DNA from: Veillonella denticariosi JCM 15641
GTDB taxonomy: Bacteria > Bacillota > Negativicutes > Veillonellales > Veillonellaceae
Direction of reading: 5' to 3'
Assembly: GCF_002959855.1 (NCBI RefSeq)
Contig: NZ_PPDB01000001.1
Location: 124,001 to 188,000, forward strand
DNA length: 64,000 nt
The notes under the pieces were generated by a model. That model did no database searches and had not been told where the DNA came from. It saw only the letters and a list, made by a program, of their open reading frames with translations. The position numbers were made by a program, and so were the translations under genes. Positions 15,835 through 24,948 of the stretch are shown piece by piece. Positions within the stretch are counted from its first letter, which is position 1. The number at the start of each line of letters is the position of its first letter.

Positions 15835-17223
15835 ATGGGAGGAAAAGAAGCTTCACGAGGCTTTTTGTATCAAGCATTTGCATCCGTTCTTGAAGCACTG
15901 TGTCAAAAGAATTGGGATAAAATTTATATTGAATTTGAGTCTGAAAAGGATAAGGTTGATATTGCATTAGAAAAAGAGAATAGGATTTTCAAAAGCATTC
16001 AGGTAAAATCGACAATAAATACCTTTACTAAACATTCGCTAAGCACATGGTTACAAGCTCTTATTAGTGATGATGTGGGTTCGAGTGAGTTTGAGTTGTT
16101 TCTAATAGGGCAATGTGATAATGATGCTATTGCATTTATCAATTCAATAGATAAATTTCAACGCAATAACTTGGATAAGAAAACACAAAATTCATTGAAA
16201 GGATTTAATACCGATATCATACAAGGTAGAAAAATAAAATTTAAATGCCACTCTTTTGATATTGATACATTGGAAGCAAAAGTTAGAGATTCTTTACTTA
16301 AATATATTTCAAATAAAAATAAAAGACTGACTTTTGATCAAATTAGCTTCATTGCTTCTGCTACTGTACATGATCAAATAATTTCTTCAACAAATGGTAG
16401 AGGGATTGATAGAGATACATTTGATGAGGCGTTGGAAAAGCGTATTTTTATGGTGGCTGATGAGTGTTCTCCTAAAAGAATATCTATCAGTGTTCAAAGC
16501 TTTACACGTGGAACCGTGATATTGGAAGATATTACGCAATGTTTGTCCTTAATAGAGAGGTTTGAAGGGCGTAATCTGAAAAGTGAATATGATTGGAATA
16601 ATGATATTTATCCCATACTGAGAGACTTTTTGCTTGAAAATACTAACGATAAGGATGCCTATCAAATATATTTAGATACACATTTATCGTTAGCTTTTGC
16701 TGCGGGGAGAGTTCTTGATAGCAAATCAGGTGTTAATATATTTCCAATGCAAAAGACCGCAACAAATGGTATTGAATTATGGGATGTAAAACAATCAGCT
16801 CAGCGAAATTATTCGAATTGGGATATTTCACATGAAATATTTGATAAATCCCAACTGGATTCTGTATTAATACTAAATGTTACTCACCCTATTTATAATG
16901 ATGTGGTTAGATATATTAAAGAAAAAAATCTATCAGTTAGACGTATCATAAATTGTACGCCTAACAAAGTTGGTGCCACAAACTTTTCAATAGAAGATGG
17001 AAACCATGCAGCGAATCTTGCTAATTCTGTTTGTAGTGCTATAGCAGAAAGGTCTATTGAAGAACGACGAGCAACGCTACATATTTTTGCTGCTGCGCCA
17101 AGTGCATTTATGTTTTTTTTAGGACAAAACTCACGTGGATTTGGTAAATGCGTTTTGTATGAATATGATTATGAACAACGAGGTTCTTGCTCATATTCAA
17201 AATCAATAAGTTTCATAAAGTAA
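15835..17223 (+). CDS. cap4: CBASS effector: DUF4297-type nuclease fused to SAVED domain (Cap4-like)
   Basis: 462 residues. Residues 1-120 look like the DUF4297 PD-(D/E)xK nuclease of Cap4: G-F-x-Y-Q near the start, then D42 and the Q56-V-K58-S core expected to bind metal. The C-terminal half (about 270-462) resembles a SAVED sensor domain, with the characteristic late segment L-H-I-F-A-A-A-P-S-A-F-M-F-F-L-G-Q and a final strand ending in Y-S. In known Cap4 proteins a cyclic oligonucleotide made by the CD-NTase binds SAVED and switches on indiscriminate double-stranded DNA cleavage, killing the phage-infected cell. It is first in a tightly packed operon with the nucleotidyltransferase and Cap2/Cap3. 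Domain calls rest on motif reading. Confidence 0.85.
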   Translation: MGGKEASRGFLYQAFASVLEALCQKNWDKIYIEFESEKDKVDIALEKENRIFKSIQVKSTINTFTKHSLSTWLQALISDDVGSSEFELFLIGQCDNDAIAFINSIDKFQRNNLDKKTQNSLKGFNTDIIQGRKIKFKCHSFDIDTLEAKVRDSLLKYISNKNKRLTFDQISFIASATVHDQIISSTNGRGIDRDTFDEALEKRIFMVADECSPKRISISVQSFTRGTVILEDITQCLSLIERFEGRNLKSEYDWNNDIYPILRDFLLENTNDKDAYQIYLDTHLSLAFAAGRVLDSKSGVNIFPMQKTATNGIELWDVKQSAQRNYSNWDISHEIFDKSQLDSVLILNVTHPIYNDVVRYIKEKNLSVRRIINCTPNKVGATNFSIEDGNHAANLANSVCSAIAERSIEERRATLHIFAAAPSAFMFFLGQNSRGFGKCVLYEYDYEQRGSCSYSKSISFIK

Positions 17224-17236
17224 AGGAGAAGTATTT

Positions 17237-18346
17237 ATGTCTATTGTGCCGTCATATTTTAAAGACTTTTTATCTAATATCCGTTTGTCTGAAAATCAAG
17301 TGAATGACTTGAAAACAGGACATACAACGTTAAGAAAAAGATTGGAAGAAGACGAAGCATTATCGAATATTATTGTTAGCACATTTTTGCAGGGGAGCTA
17401 TCGACGTTCTACAGCTGTCAAACCTAAAAATGGGAACAAATCCGATGTTGATATTATTGTTGTAACAAAGTTAGACTCTGAAGAATATACGCCAGAAGAA
17501 GCATTAAATATATTTGTACCTTTTTTAGACAAGTACTACAAAGATAAGTATAGACTCCAAGGCAGATCAATAGGTATAAGTTTAAGTTATGTTGACTTGG
17601 ATATTGTACTTACCTCCGCCCCAAGCAAAAGTGAAATAGGAATATTGCAAGATAGAGCCATTATTTCTGAATATACAATTGAAGAATTTCAGCAAAATTT
17701 GCTTACAAAATCGTTAGATAATGTTTTGGTTGAAAGTACCTATAATATATTTTGTAAATCGGATAGCGAATTGCAATGGAAATCTGATCCACTTCTAATT
17801 CCTGATCGTGAAGTTGAAGAATGGGATAAAACACATCCGCTTGAGCAAATTCGATGGACAATTGAGAAAAACAAGAACTGTAATACACACTATATAAATG
17901 TTGTTAAGGCATTAAAATGGTGGCGTAAGATACAGTGTCCAGATATAAAACATCCAAAGAGCTATCCATTTGAGCATTTTATTGGTGACTGCTGTCCGGA
18001 TGGTATAACTAGTGTAGCGGAGGGTATAGTGTTAACTCTTGAAAATATTGTTTCTCAATATCTTATTAAACCTTTCTTGGCTGATAGAGGTGTACCTGAA
18101 CATGATGTTTTTGCAAGAATTACAAACGACGAATACGCTGATTTTTATGATACAGTTTGCGGTGCTGCTAAAATTGCTCGTGAAGCTTTTGATTGTGAAG
18201 AATTATATGATAGTGTTTGCAAATGGAGAGAGTTATTTGGTACTGAATTCCCCCCTGCTCCAGAACCTACAAAATCTAATTCTTCAACAGGTTTTTCAAC
18301 TCGTACTGAAAAGTCAATAGCTATTCCAGAAGGAAGATTCGCATAA
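17237..18346 (+). CDS. CBASS cGAS/DncV-like nucleotidyltransferase (CD-NTase)
   Basis: 369 residues, start preceded by AAAGGAG. The nucleotidyltransferase core is clear: L-Q-G-S-Y at 51-55, S-D-V-D with D70 and D72, and a third acid in V-D-L-D (D120/D122). This is the fold that makes cyclic di- or trinucleotide second messengers after phage infection. Pairing with a SAVED effector suggests a cyclic trinucleotide product, an inference from characterised CdnD/Cap4 systems. The protein ends in ...G-R-F-A, a small C-terminal residue of the kind that Cap2 conjugates to targets in type II CBASS. It stops directly against the next start codon. Confidence 0.93.
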   Translation: MSIVPSYFKDFLSNIRLSENQVNDLKTGHTTLRKRLEEDEALSNIIVSTFLQGSYRRSTAVKPKNGNKSDVDIIVVTKLDSEEYTPEEALNIFVPFLDKYYKDKYRLQGRSIGISLSYVDLDIVLTSAPSKSEIGILQDRAIISEYTIEEFQQNLLTKSLDNVLVESTYNIFCKSDSELQWKSDPLLIPDREVEEWDKTHPLEQIRWTIEKNKNCNTHYINVVKALKWWRKIQCPDIKHPKSYPFEHFIGDCCPDGITSVAEGIVLTLENIVSQYLIKPFLADRGVPEHDVFARITNDEYADFYDTVCGAAKIAREAFDCEELYDSVCKWRELFGTEFPPAPEPTKSNSSTGFSTRTEKSIAIPEGRFA

Positions 18347-20170
18347 ATGGAAAGAATACAGATTCCTGATAAATTAAAACAGGCTCGAAGAGCTTTGGAT
18401 TCGTTATCACAGGTTAAAATATTAGATGATTGGAATTTTGATAATGAATTAAAAGTTTGGTTTTTACATTTAGGCATATCAATTAAATATGAAACATCTT
18501 ATTTTCCTCAATTGTCCCAGTGGTATGTTATAGCAGAAGATAAATATCCAAAGGGTAAAATTAAGATATATCCTGATGTAGAAAATAGTATTAATGTGAC
18601 ATTATATCATCAAGCTAATAACTCAGAATTGGAAAAGAATGGTCTGTGGAGAAAAGGAGCATTGTGTTTGGAGAGAAACACAATATCTGGTTTTCAAGGA
18701 GAGCCTTATAGTGTTGATGAACGATTGATATACCATGTAAGTAGGGCAATAATTTGGCTTGAGTTAGCGGCACAAAATAAATTAGTATTAGATAATGAGC
18801 TGTTTGAATTGCCTGAGTTTAGTTTGACTTATGTGTCTGAAATGCAATTTGTTTTTTCTGAAGACTGTGTTACTTTTATGCAATGGCAAAGTACTGATTG
18901 TAGATATGGAATCGCAGAATTAGATGTTTACAAAAACAAGCCATCTGTGTATTATGTAAAGTATTTTAAATCATTAAATGGCAATATAGTGCACTATACA
19001 AAATGGGGGAGCTATCTTTCTAAAACGAATATATCCCCGTCAATTAATGCTCCGTGGATACTTTTGGAGCATCTTCCAGTAATTAATGAATGGCAAGCTC
19101 CAGAAACTTTGGATGAGTTAATAACTGTTTGTAATAGTCAACAGATTGATGTTATGAATATATTGGAACAGGTTGTATCAAAGATTAGGGATGGGAAACA
19201 TCATTTACTACTACTTGGCTTTCCAATTCCGAGAGTTTTTGGAGGTGAGACCGAAAGTATTTTTTGGATGGCTATGTATTTACCAGTTTTATCATATGGT
19301 GAAAAGACAGCAAATGGATTCCGAACTAATCACAAAGGATGGTGGTTTCGTGATAAAAGAGACGTTTTAACACGAAAGATGAAATTGGAATGGATTATTT
19401 CAGAAAACTGGAATCAACAAGAAATATTGCAGAGAGGGAAATTGAACGACCTTTTACTTAGAAAAAAGATATTGCTTCTTGGAGCAGGTTGTATCGGCGC
19501 ATCAGTAGCAGAAATACTTGTACGGGCAGGACTATACAACCTTACTATTGCAGATTCTGACATATTTGAAATCGGAAATTTGTCACGTCATGTTCTTAAT
19601 ATAAGTAATATTGGAGAACTTAAAGAACAATCATTGAGCGATTATCTTAATTCCTTAAATCCACATGCAAACATTGAAGTAATTAAAGATATCCTTACAA
19701 TTGATGAAGAATATAAAACAAATATTGATCTAGATAAATACGATATAATTATTGACTGCACAGGAGAACATAATGTTCTTGATATTTTTGAAAAAGTTGT
19801 TTTTACAAAAAGTCATATCATAACCTCTGTATCTGTAGGTTTGGGAGCAAAGCATTTATATATAGCGCTAATGAGTGGCAATTCTTTTAGTTTTGATTCG
19901 TTTTATGAGTTGATTTCGCCATATATACAAAAAGAAAGAGAATTATTTGATGATTACAACTTACCAAGGAATGGAATTGGTTGTTGGCACCCTACATTTC
20001 CTGGAAGAAGTGATGATATCTGGCTTGCAGCTTCTACAGCAGTAAAGGCAATCGAAAATTATATTGTTTTTAAACCAGAGAAGACTCTTTCAGTTGTTTA
20101 TGAACAAAAAGAAAATAATGGGATTTTTGAGGGGTATATATTGGTAGAAAAAAGGAAGATAGATAATTAA
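18347..20170 (+). CDS. cap2: CBASS Cap2: fused E2-E1 ubiquitin-transfer-like enzyme
   Basis: 607 residues beginning immediately after the CD-NTase stop. The N-terminal part (about 1-160) is E2-like with a likely catalytic Cys107 in A-L-C-L-E-R. From about residue 365 there is a ThiF/E1 adenylation domain: L-L-L-G-A-G-C-I-G-A-S-V nucleotide-binding loop, D-S-D-x-F-E-x-x-N-L-S-R-H, and a candidate E1 catalytic Cys546 in G-I-G-C-W. In studied systems Cap2 attaches the CD-NTase C-terminus to a target and primes second-messenger synthesis. It overlaps Cap3 by one base. The call is firm as a type II CBASS component; the catalytic cysteines are placed by analogy. Confidence 0.9.
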   Translation: MERIQIPDKLKQARRALDSLSQVKILDDWNFDNELKVWFLHLGISIKYETSYFPQLSQWYVIAEDKYPKGKIKIYPDVENSINVTLYHQANNSELEKNGLWRKGALCLERNTISGFQGEPYSVDERLIYHVSRAIIWLELAAQNKLVLDNELFELPEFSLTYVSEMQFVFSEDCVTFMQWQSTDCRYGIAELDVYKNKPSVYYVKYFKSLNGNIVHYTKWGSYLSKTNISPSINAPWILLEHLPVINEWQAPETLDELITVCNSQQIDVMNILEQVVSKIRDGKHHLLLLGFPIPRVFGGETESIFWMAMYLPVLSYGEKTANGFRTNHKGWWFRDKRDVLTRKMKLEWIISENWNQQEILQRGKLNDLLLRKKILLLGAGCIGASVAEILVRAGLYNLTIADSDIFEIGNLSRHVLNISNIGELKEQSLSDYLNSLNPHANIEVIKDILTIDEEYKTNIDLDKYDIIIDCTGEHNVLDIFEKVVFTKSHIITSVSVGLGAKHLYIALMSGNSFSFDSFYELISPYIQKERELFDDYNLPRNGIGCWHPTFPGRSDDIWLAASTAVKAIENYIVFKPEKTLSVVYEQKENNGIFEGYILVEKRKIDN

Positions 20171-20640
20171 TGATCTTTAAAGATAAGAGTCAAACATATA
20201 ATATATATTTGGGAAAAGAAATATATAAACAAATGATTGGTTATTGTAATGAATCCAATCCTTATGAAACGGGAGGTGTGTTAATAGGAAATTACTCACA
20301 TAATCAAATGATAGCAGATATTTTACAGATAACACCAGCACCTAAGAACTCTCAACACTCAAAATATAATTTTCGTAGGAGCTCAAGCGGATTAAAAGAG
20401 CTTTTAGATTCAGTATGGAATCAAGGTTTATATTATTTAGGGGAATGGCATTATCATCCGAATGCTTCGGCTGACCCCAGTGATATTGATTTAAAACAAA
20501 TGTTTACCCTGTCCAGGAACAATGATTTAAAATGTCCTGAACCGATATTGATAATTATTGGAGGGGATGAAAGAAATTGGCAGATCTCAGCTAGTGTCTT
20601 TTTTAATAAAAGCTATGTACGTTTAGAATTAGTAGAATAA
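20170..20640 (+). CDS. cap3: CBASS Cap3: JAMM/MPN isopeptidase
   Basis: 156 residues. The JAMM metalloprotease motif is intact: E38-T-G-G-V-L-I-G upstream, then W-H-Y-H-P-N-A-S-A-D-P-S-D-I-D, giving the H-x-H-x7-S-x2-D zinc ligands. Cap3 cleaves the conjugate that Cap2 makes, tuning CD-NTase activity. Its start overlaps the cap2 stop. This completes a type II CBASS operon with gene order effector, CD-NTase, Cap2, Cap3. Confidence 0.92.
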   Translation: MIFKDKSQTYNIYLGKEIYKQMIGYCNESNPYETGGVLIGNYSHNQMIADILQITPAPKNSQHSKYNFRRSSSGLKELLDSVWNQGLYYLGEWHYHPNASADPSDIDLKQMFTLSRNNDLKCPEPILIIIGGDERNWQISASVFFNKSYVRLELVE

Positions 20641-21052
20641 TCAGAGTTCACATCTAAGAGGAAGGAAAAATGTTTGGATAGAAACTTAAAAAATATTTAA
20701 GACATCGACGCAAATTAAATTAAACATGACATATGGTAGAATTTAAGTGTTTTTTATATTGAAATTATGGGATAGGTGTAAATAAAAGTTTTGAAAATAT
20801 TTTTTTTGTTCTGGGGAGCTTTGTATGAAGATTGAAGGTAGGTAGTCGTAATATTTAATGCAAAGATGAAGGTATTAGTTTTTATAGAGGGGAGGACTCT
20901 ATGGATGATGCTCAATAAACAAATCTACTAAGGTCACATGTAGAAAATTTGAACTTGCTGCATAGAGAATTAACTAGAAGATAAGGGTTATTTTAATCTA
21001 TAAAAGAGATAAATAGATATCTTCATTATTATTTTGAGGAGAAGTCATTTTG
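20641..21052 (+). other. AT-rich gap with no intact gene; possible coding debris
   Basis: 412 bases between the CBASS operon and the next module. A short frame near 20920-20985 reads N-L-L-R-S-H-V-E-N-L-N-L-L-H-R-E-L-T-R-R before a stop, and is preceded by an ATG frame that stops after five codons (20901). This looks like a remnant of a helical, perhaps DNA-binding or transposase, protein, but it is too short to name. No terminator hairpin is obvious after cap3. Confidence 0.4.
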
Positions 21053-22492
21053 ATGGAGCGAATTAAACTATCAAAGCATATAAAAAAAGGCGATACATTA
21101 TATACACCTTATACCAATCCAGAAGGGCTTGGAGCCAAGTTAAGTTTATCGAGTTGGTCTAAAAATTGGCTTCCAGAATATTTATGGATTGGACTAATTA
21201 TTCATAAATATGGGAGAAAAATAGGCTTAGAGAAAATTAATAATATTATTTATGAATTAAATTCACACTCAATATGTATTCCTCAGTTTTCCAAAATACA
21301 TGAGTTAGAGCAAGAACAAAGAGAGTATTTTTGGTCTATTATTTTAAACCATGTGGATCGTAATGTATTGGCTCCATTTACAATTGTTGCGACACCAGAT
21401 GTAGATGATGTTTTCTATAATTTCTTTTTTGATTATTCAATAAATATTGATGATAGTATTTCTGAACTTTTCTCGATAATAGAAAAATGTAGTACATTTC
21501 ATGATGAACTTACAACAGATATATGTTTTTCGGTGAATTGGTTCTATATAAAGAATGGGAGATTAAAAATTTCAAGTAAATTAGATCTGTTGCCACAAGC
21601 GTTGACTACTTATTACAAATATAATCATTCTGATGAAAAAATGAGGATATATAGGCCTGCAATAAGGGCAACATTTCAAGGAGTAAGTAGTATTGATAGT
21701 AGTAAAATATTTTCAAAAATGATATGGGAAAAATTGGCAGAAATACTGGAATGTAATCCTTTAGTGATAGTATGGAATGGAAATGAAGAAATGAAACTCT
21801 TTGAAAAAATATCAAAAGTTATTGATTATATTGCCGCTACTAATGATAATAAAAAGATGGATGAAAAATATGCAGTTGTAATGGGGATTACTTGCTATAT
21901 ATATAAAATTTATAAAGAAATATCAGAGAAGAAACTTCAAAATGATATAAGTGGAAGAATACTATTTAGAACTATGACGGAGAGTTATATAAATTTAAAA
22001 TATATTATGTTGCAAGAAGAAGAAATTCCTGATGTGTATGACAGATTTAAAGCTTACGGAATAGGAAAGTATAAGCTTGTTATGGCTAAGCTGAGAGAAA
22101 GTAAATACTCTGTTTCAGATGATGCACAGCTTCATCTAAAAATGATGGAACTTCTTGTTAATGAGGATATGGATGAGGCATTTGTTGATACTAGTTTTGG
22201 ATATTTTGATAAAACACAAATAAACAAAAAATTTATTTCATGTGATGAACAAATGCTGTACGAGATTTATTATGAATATGGAACGAATTTTACACATGGT
22301 TTTTGGGGAGCAATAAGAGAATCTTCAATGCTTTTATGTGACAATCCAACCCACAATTATCATATGATTCCTGATTATAATGCCGAACAAAAATTAAGAA
22401 GTGTACAAGATGATTGTGATATGCTTTTGAAGAAATTGTTTGAACTTATTTCAGGATATATTGAGCTTCCTGATTTCTATTATGCTAATTAA
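21053..22492 (+). CDS. unknown protein, C-terminal half DUF5677-like
   Basis: 479 residues from ATG 21053 with GAGGAGAAG about 10 bases before. An adjacent TTG at 21050 is a less likely start. No signal peptide is seen. The helical C-terminal half resembles DUF5677 in the pattern R-x-L-F-R-T-x-x-E-S-Y-I-N-L-K-Y-I and later N-F-T-H-G-F-W-G-A-I-R, where a His close to the end is typical. The N-terminal 150 residues are a separate helical region that I do not recognise. I found no nuclease, ATPase or HEPN R-x4-6-H motif. It is followed after 21 bases by another orphan gene, so they probably act together. Placement right behind CBASS in an AT-rich island suggests a defence role, which is inference. 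Confidence 0.72.
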   Translation: MERIKLSKHIKKGDTLYTPYTNPEGLGAKLSLSSWSKNWLPEYLWIGLIIHKYGRKIGLEKINNIIYELNSHSICIPQFSKIHELEQEQREYFWSIILNHVDRNVLAPFTIVATPDVDDVFYNFFFDYSINIDDSISELFSIIEKCSTFHDELTTDICFSVNWFYIKNGRLKISSKLDLLPQALTTYYKYNHSDEKMRIYRPAIRATFQGVSSIDSSKIFSKMIWEKLAEILECNPLVIVWNGNEEMKLFEKISKVIDYIAATNDNKKMDEKYAVVMGITCYIYKIYKEISEKKLQNDISGRILFRTMTESYINLKYIMLQEEEIPDVYDRFKAYGIGKYKLVMAKLRESKYSVSDDAQLHLKMMELLVNEDMDEAFVDTSFGYFDKTQINKKFISCDEQMLYEIYYEYGTNFTHGFWGAIRESSMLLCDNPTHNYHMIPDYNAEQKLRSVQDDCDMLLKKLFELISGYIELPDFYYAN

Positions 22493-22513
22493 GTGTAGAA
22501 GGGAGAAATTAGG

Positions 22514-23596
22514 TTGATTGAAACAAAACCCTTAAAGAAAATAATGAATGAATATCTTTCCGTTCTTGAAAAATATGAAGATAAAATTGATTGCTTTACA
22601 CAAGACGATATTAAGAGATTGATAGGTGAAGTCCGCTTGTTTTGGTATCGTCAGAAACGTTATGTATGCTATTTTCTTTCAAATATTGATAAAGAGGATT
22701 ATGTAACATATTTATCAGGTGCTGTAAGATTGGATATAAGTAATTCTGGTCACAAAGAGTATATTATTGTAAAAGGATGTAGGTTAATAAATGATCCATT
22801 CATGAAGATGTCGACTTTTTACCGTGGAACAGATAATGAAATAAATTTTGAAACAGTAAATAGATATCTGAAGGATTGCTTTTTTGATATGCTTGTGCTT
22901 TTACGTGAGTATTCTGAAGATTTTTTTGTGATTCCGTTAGAAACAATAACTATTACTGAAAGTACTGAATATTATGAGGCACTTAATGATGCTGCGAACC
23001 AAATGCTATTGTTATTGTTTTCTAAGCCATATGGCTCTATTGAAGAAATGAAAAATGATAACTCTTCATATGAGGACTTAGAGCGTCATTTACACGGCTG
23101 GATAAAAGAACGGATAGTTTTTGATTCACTTGAAGATAGTAAATTGTCAATAGAAGAAAAGTGTAAAAAAGCTCTCAAAATGGGGGGGAAGTATATTCCT
23201 TCCATGGAGTCGATGAGTGTGGCTGATCTATTTTATATCTTGATTAGTCAACATTGCATGGGGGCGATCGCAACATTTAATTGCATGCAAAACTTAAAAA
23301 TTATTCCATATATTAGGAATGATATTGCTTTTCAATATTTCGATTTGCTTTTTCATTCAAGTATAAATGATAAATTTGATATGTCCGATTATTTGAAAGT
23401 ATTTGTGCCTTATATATTGCAAAAAACATTTGACTTTTCTAAATGGGATTATGCAGAAGTAAAGCAAAAAATGGGTGAAGGTAGTCTTACTGATTATATT
23501 CTTGAGAACATAGTAATTGAAGAAGCTGGTTATCCAAAAATTTCTGATATAGTTGACAAAGCAAATGATTATATAGAAAAACTAAAAATGAATTAA
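22514..23596 (+). CDS. unknown 360-residue protein paired with the DUF5677-like gene
   Basis: 360 residues with a TTG start behind GGGAGAAA. It is soluble and mostly helical, with aromatic-rich stretches (V-R-L-F-W-Y-R-Q-K-R-Y). The first 150 residues include several predicted strands (G-A-V-R-L-D-I, Y-I-I-V-K-G-C-R-L-I). The rest is helical. I recognise no family, catalytic motif or membrane segment. Spacing of 21 bases to the upstream gene implies one transcript. Codon use and AT content match the island, not the flanking core genes. Confidence 0.7.
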   Translation: MIETKPLKKIMNEYLSVLEKYEDKIDCFTQDDIKRLIGEVRLFWYRQKRYVCYFLSNIDKEDYVTYLSGAVRLDISNSGHKEYIIVKGCRLINDPFMKMSTFYRGTDNEINFETVNRYLKDCFFDMLVLLREYSEDFFVIPLETITITESTEYYEALNDAANQMLLLLFSKPYGSIEEMKNDNSSYEDLERHLHGWIKERIVFDSLEDSKLSIEEKCKKALKMGGKYIPSMESMSVADLFYILISQHCMGAIATFNCMQNLKIIPYIRNDIAFQYFDLLFHSSINDKFDMSDYLKVFVPYILQKTFDFSKWDYAEVKQKMGEGSLTDYILENIVIEEAGYPKISDIVDKANDYIEKLKMN

Positions 23597-23698
23597 TTGT
23601 AAAGGAATAGGGTAACTGAATTTTGGGATTTCGTTCCTCTTGAACTAGTAAGTCTATGTCGTTATGTATTGTATATTAATTTGTAAAAACGAGGTTCT

Positions 23699-24109
23699 AT
23701 GAGAACGATAAAATCTTTTAGCGAGCATCTCCAATATTCTCTCCATGATGCAAGAGTACAGAAAATAGAATACGCAGATGATAATTTGATCCTTACTTTT
23801 GAGTACATTTTTTCTTATGAGAACGGTGCTGAACAAACTCATAAGGCTCAAGTCGTGTTTGAGACGTGTGATATAGATTTTTTTGAAATTCTCGTGTTTA
23901 ATAATACAATACTAGATACTTTCACAGGTAAAAGAATTGAGTTACCCCAGTATCAACAGGATTATAGTGAAAGTGAATTTGAGGTCATTACGGAGACCTA
24001 TAATTGGGGACACGCTGTATTCCAGGGGTGGTTATGGACCAAAGGGAATCCAGTACACTGTATAATGAACATATACTTTAAAGGTGATATGGTATATGTA
24101 GTTAAATGA
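23699..24109 (+). CDS. small immunity-like protein
   Basis: 136 residues, rich in aromatic and acidic residues and predicted mostly beta, beginning M-R-T-I-K-S-F-S-E-H-L-Q-Y-S-L-H-D-A. The L-H-D-A turn followed by alternating strands is reminiscent of small immunity proteins of polymorphic toxin systems, but I cannot name the family. The ribosome site is poor (ACGAGGTTCT). It is followed by a decayed ORF and another small gene, a typical picture for an orphan immunity cluster. Confidence 0.6.
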   Translation: MRTIKSFSEHLQYSLHDARVQKIEYADDNLILTFEYIFSYENGAEQTHKAQVVFETCDIDFFEILVFNNTILDTFTGKRIELPQYQQDYSESEFEVITETYNWGHAVFQGWLWTKGNPVHCIMNIYFKGDMVYVVK

Positions 24110-24119
24110 GGCGTAAAAT

Positions 24120-24299
24120 GAGGAATATCTTGGTATCAACTTTATTGATGGTGAAGATGTCATCTTTGATAAGTAAATAGGAGCTAATGCGTTGCCACTT
24201 TATGAAACTGTAGATTATTCGGCTCTACAAGCAGGTACAGAGTTCTTTATCATGGAAGGTGCCAATATTGTTATGGGAACAAGGATATGGAGACTATAA
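24120..24299 (+). pseudogene. remnant of a small gene with an in-frame stop
   Basis: One frame reads E-E-Y-L-G-I-N-F-I-D-G-E-D-V-I-F-D-K, a TAA at 24174-24176, then I-G-A-N-A-L-P-L-Y-E-T-V-D-Y-S-A-L and onwards to a stop at 24297. The frame is otherwise clean and looks like the C-terminal half of a protein, without a start codon or ribosome site. The 3' end overlaps the next gene by 13 bases. It is probably a truncated immunity-like gene; the identity is unknown. Confidence 0.5.
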
Positions 24300-24796
24300 A
24301 AGAATTTTTAGATAGTAACATATATTTAGATATTATAAAAGAACTAGGTGTTGACAACTTTAATCAAGACCTACAGAGTGTTGAAATAGAAGAAGTAAAA
24401 AATCGATTGAAACAAAGACAATTCTTATTAGAAGGGTTTAATTGTAAGGTGCTTTCAGATAAAGAGATGGTGCAGTTTTACAAGCAAATGATAGAAGAAT
24501 ATCGAAAAGATATTATCATTTGGAGTAAGAAGTTTTGGCAATATAGTGATGTTACTATTGAGGCGTATCCTGATGGTGAATTTCCTATAGGTGAGGAAAT
24601 ATCTGAAGATGACAAATCAACTACAATTGAAATAGGAAAATATTCTATAACGAGTGTTGGTTTGTATATAATTGAATTTGATCTTTTGAAGAATCATCAA
24701 GAAATATTAGCTGACTATTATAAAAGAATAGCTATTCCTCGGGCCGCAAAATATGCAAAAGACTTGATAGCATTTTATCAAGAGGTTTTTACTTAA
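24287..24796 (+). CDS. small unknown protein in the immunity-like cluster
   Basis: 169 residues, acidic, predicted mainly helical with a central beta portion (V-T-I-E-A-Y-P-D-G-E-F-P-I-G). I recognise no family. Its start lies within the tail of the decayed ORF before it, a sign that both once formed an operon or that the region was rearranged. The ribosome site (AACAAGG) is weak. It is closed by a clear terminator. Confidence 0.6.
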   Translation: METIKEFLDSNIYLDIIKELGVDNFNQDLQSVEIEEVKNRLKQRQFLLEGFNCKVLSDKEMVQFYKQMIEEYRKDIIIWSKKFWQYSDVTIEAYPDGEFPIGEEISEDDKSTTIEIGKYSITSVGLYIIEFDLLKNHQEILADYYKRIAIPRAAKYAKDLIAFYQEVFT

Positions 24797-24816
24797 GATA
24801 TTTAAATATAATAATT

Positions 24817-24850
24817 AAGCCAACAGAGTATATCCTCTGTTGGCTTTTTT
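24817..24850 (+). terminator. intrinsic terminator closing the immunity-like cluster
   Basis: AAGCCAACAGAG / CTCTGTTGGCTT stem with TATATC loop and a run of T. Confidence 0.88.
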
Positions 24851-24948
24851 AGCGTTATAAGTTGTTTTCAAAGCAATAGTTTTATCCGCTGAGGTCCATT
24901 ATATGCAAAGTTTATAAAATATATTGAAGAATAATTGGAGGAAATAAA

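Noticed and set aside
20901-20985. Intact transposase or regulator gene after cap3
   Set aside because: Only a 20-residue stretch is open, with stops on both sides; at most debris.
21053-22492. HEPN ribonuclease assignment for the DUF5677-like protein
   Set aside because: No R-x4-6-H motif in the expected position; the His and Arg near the end are arranged differently.
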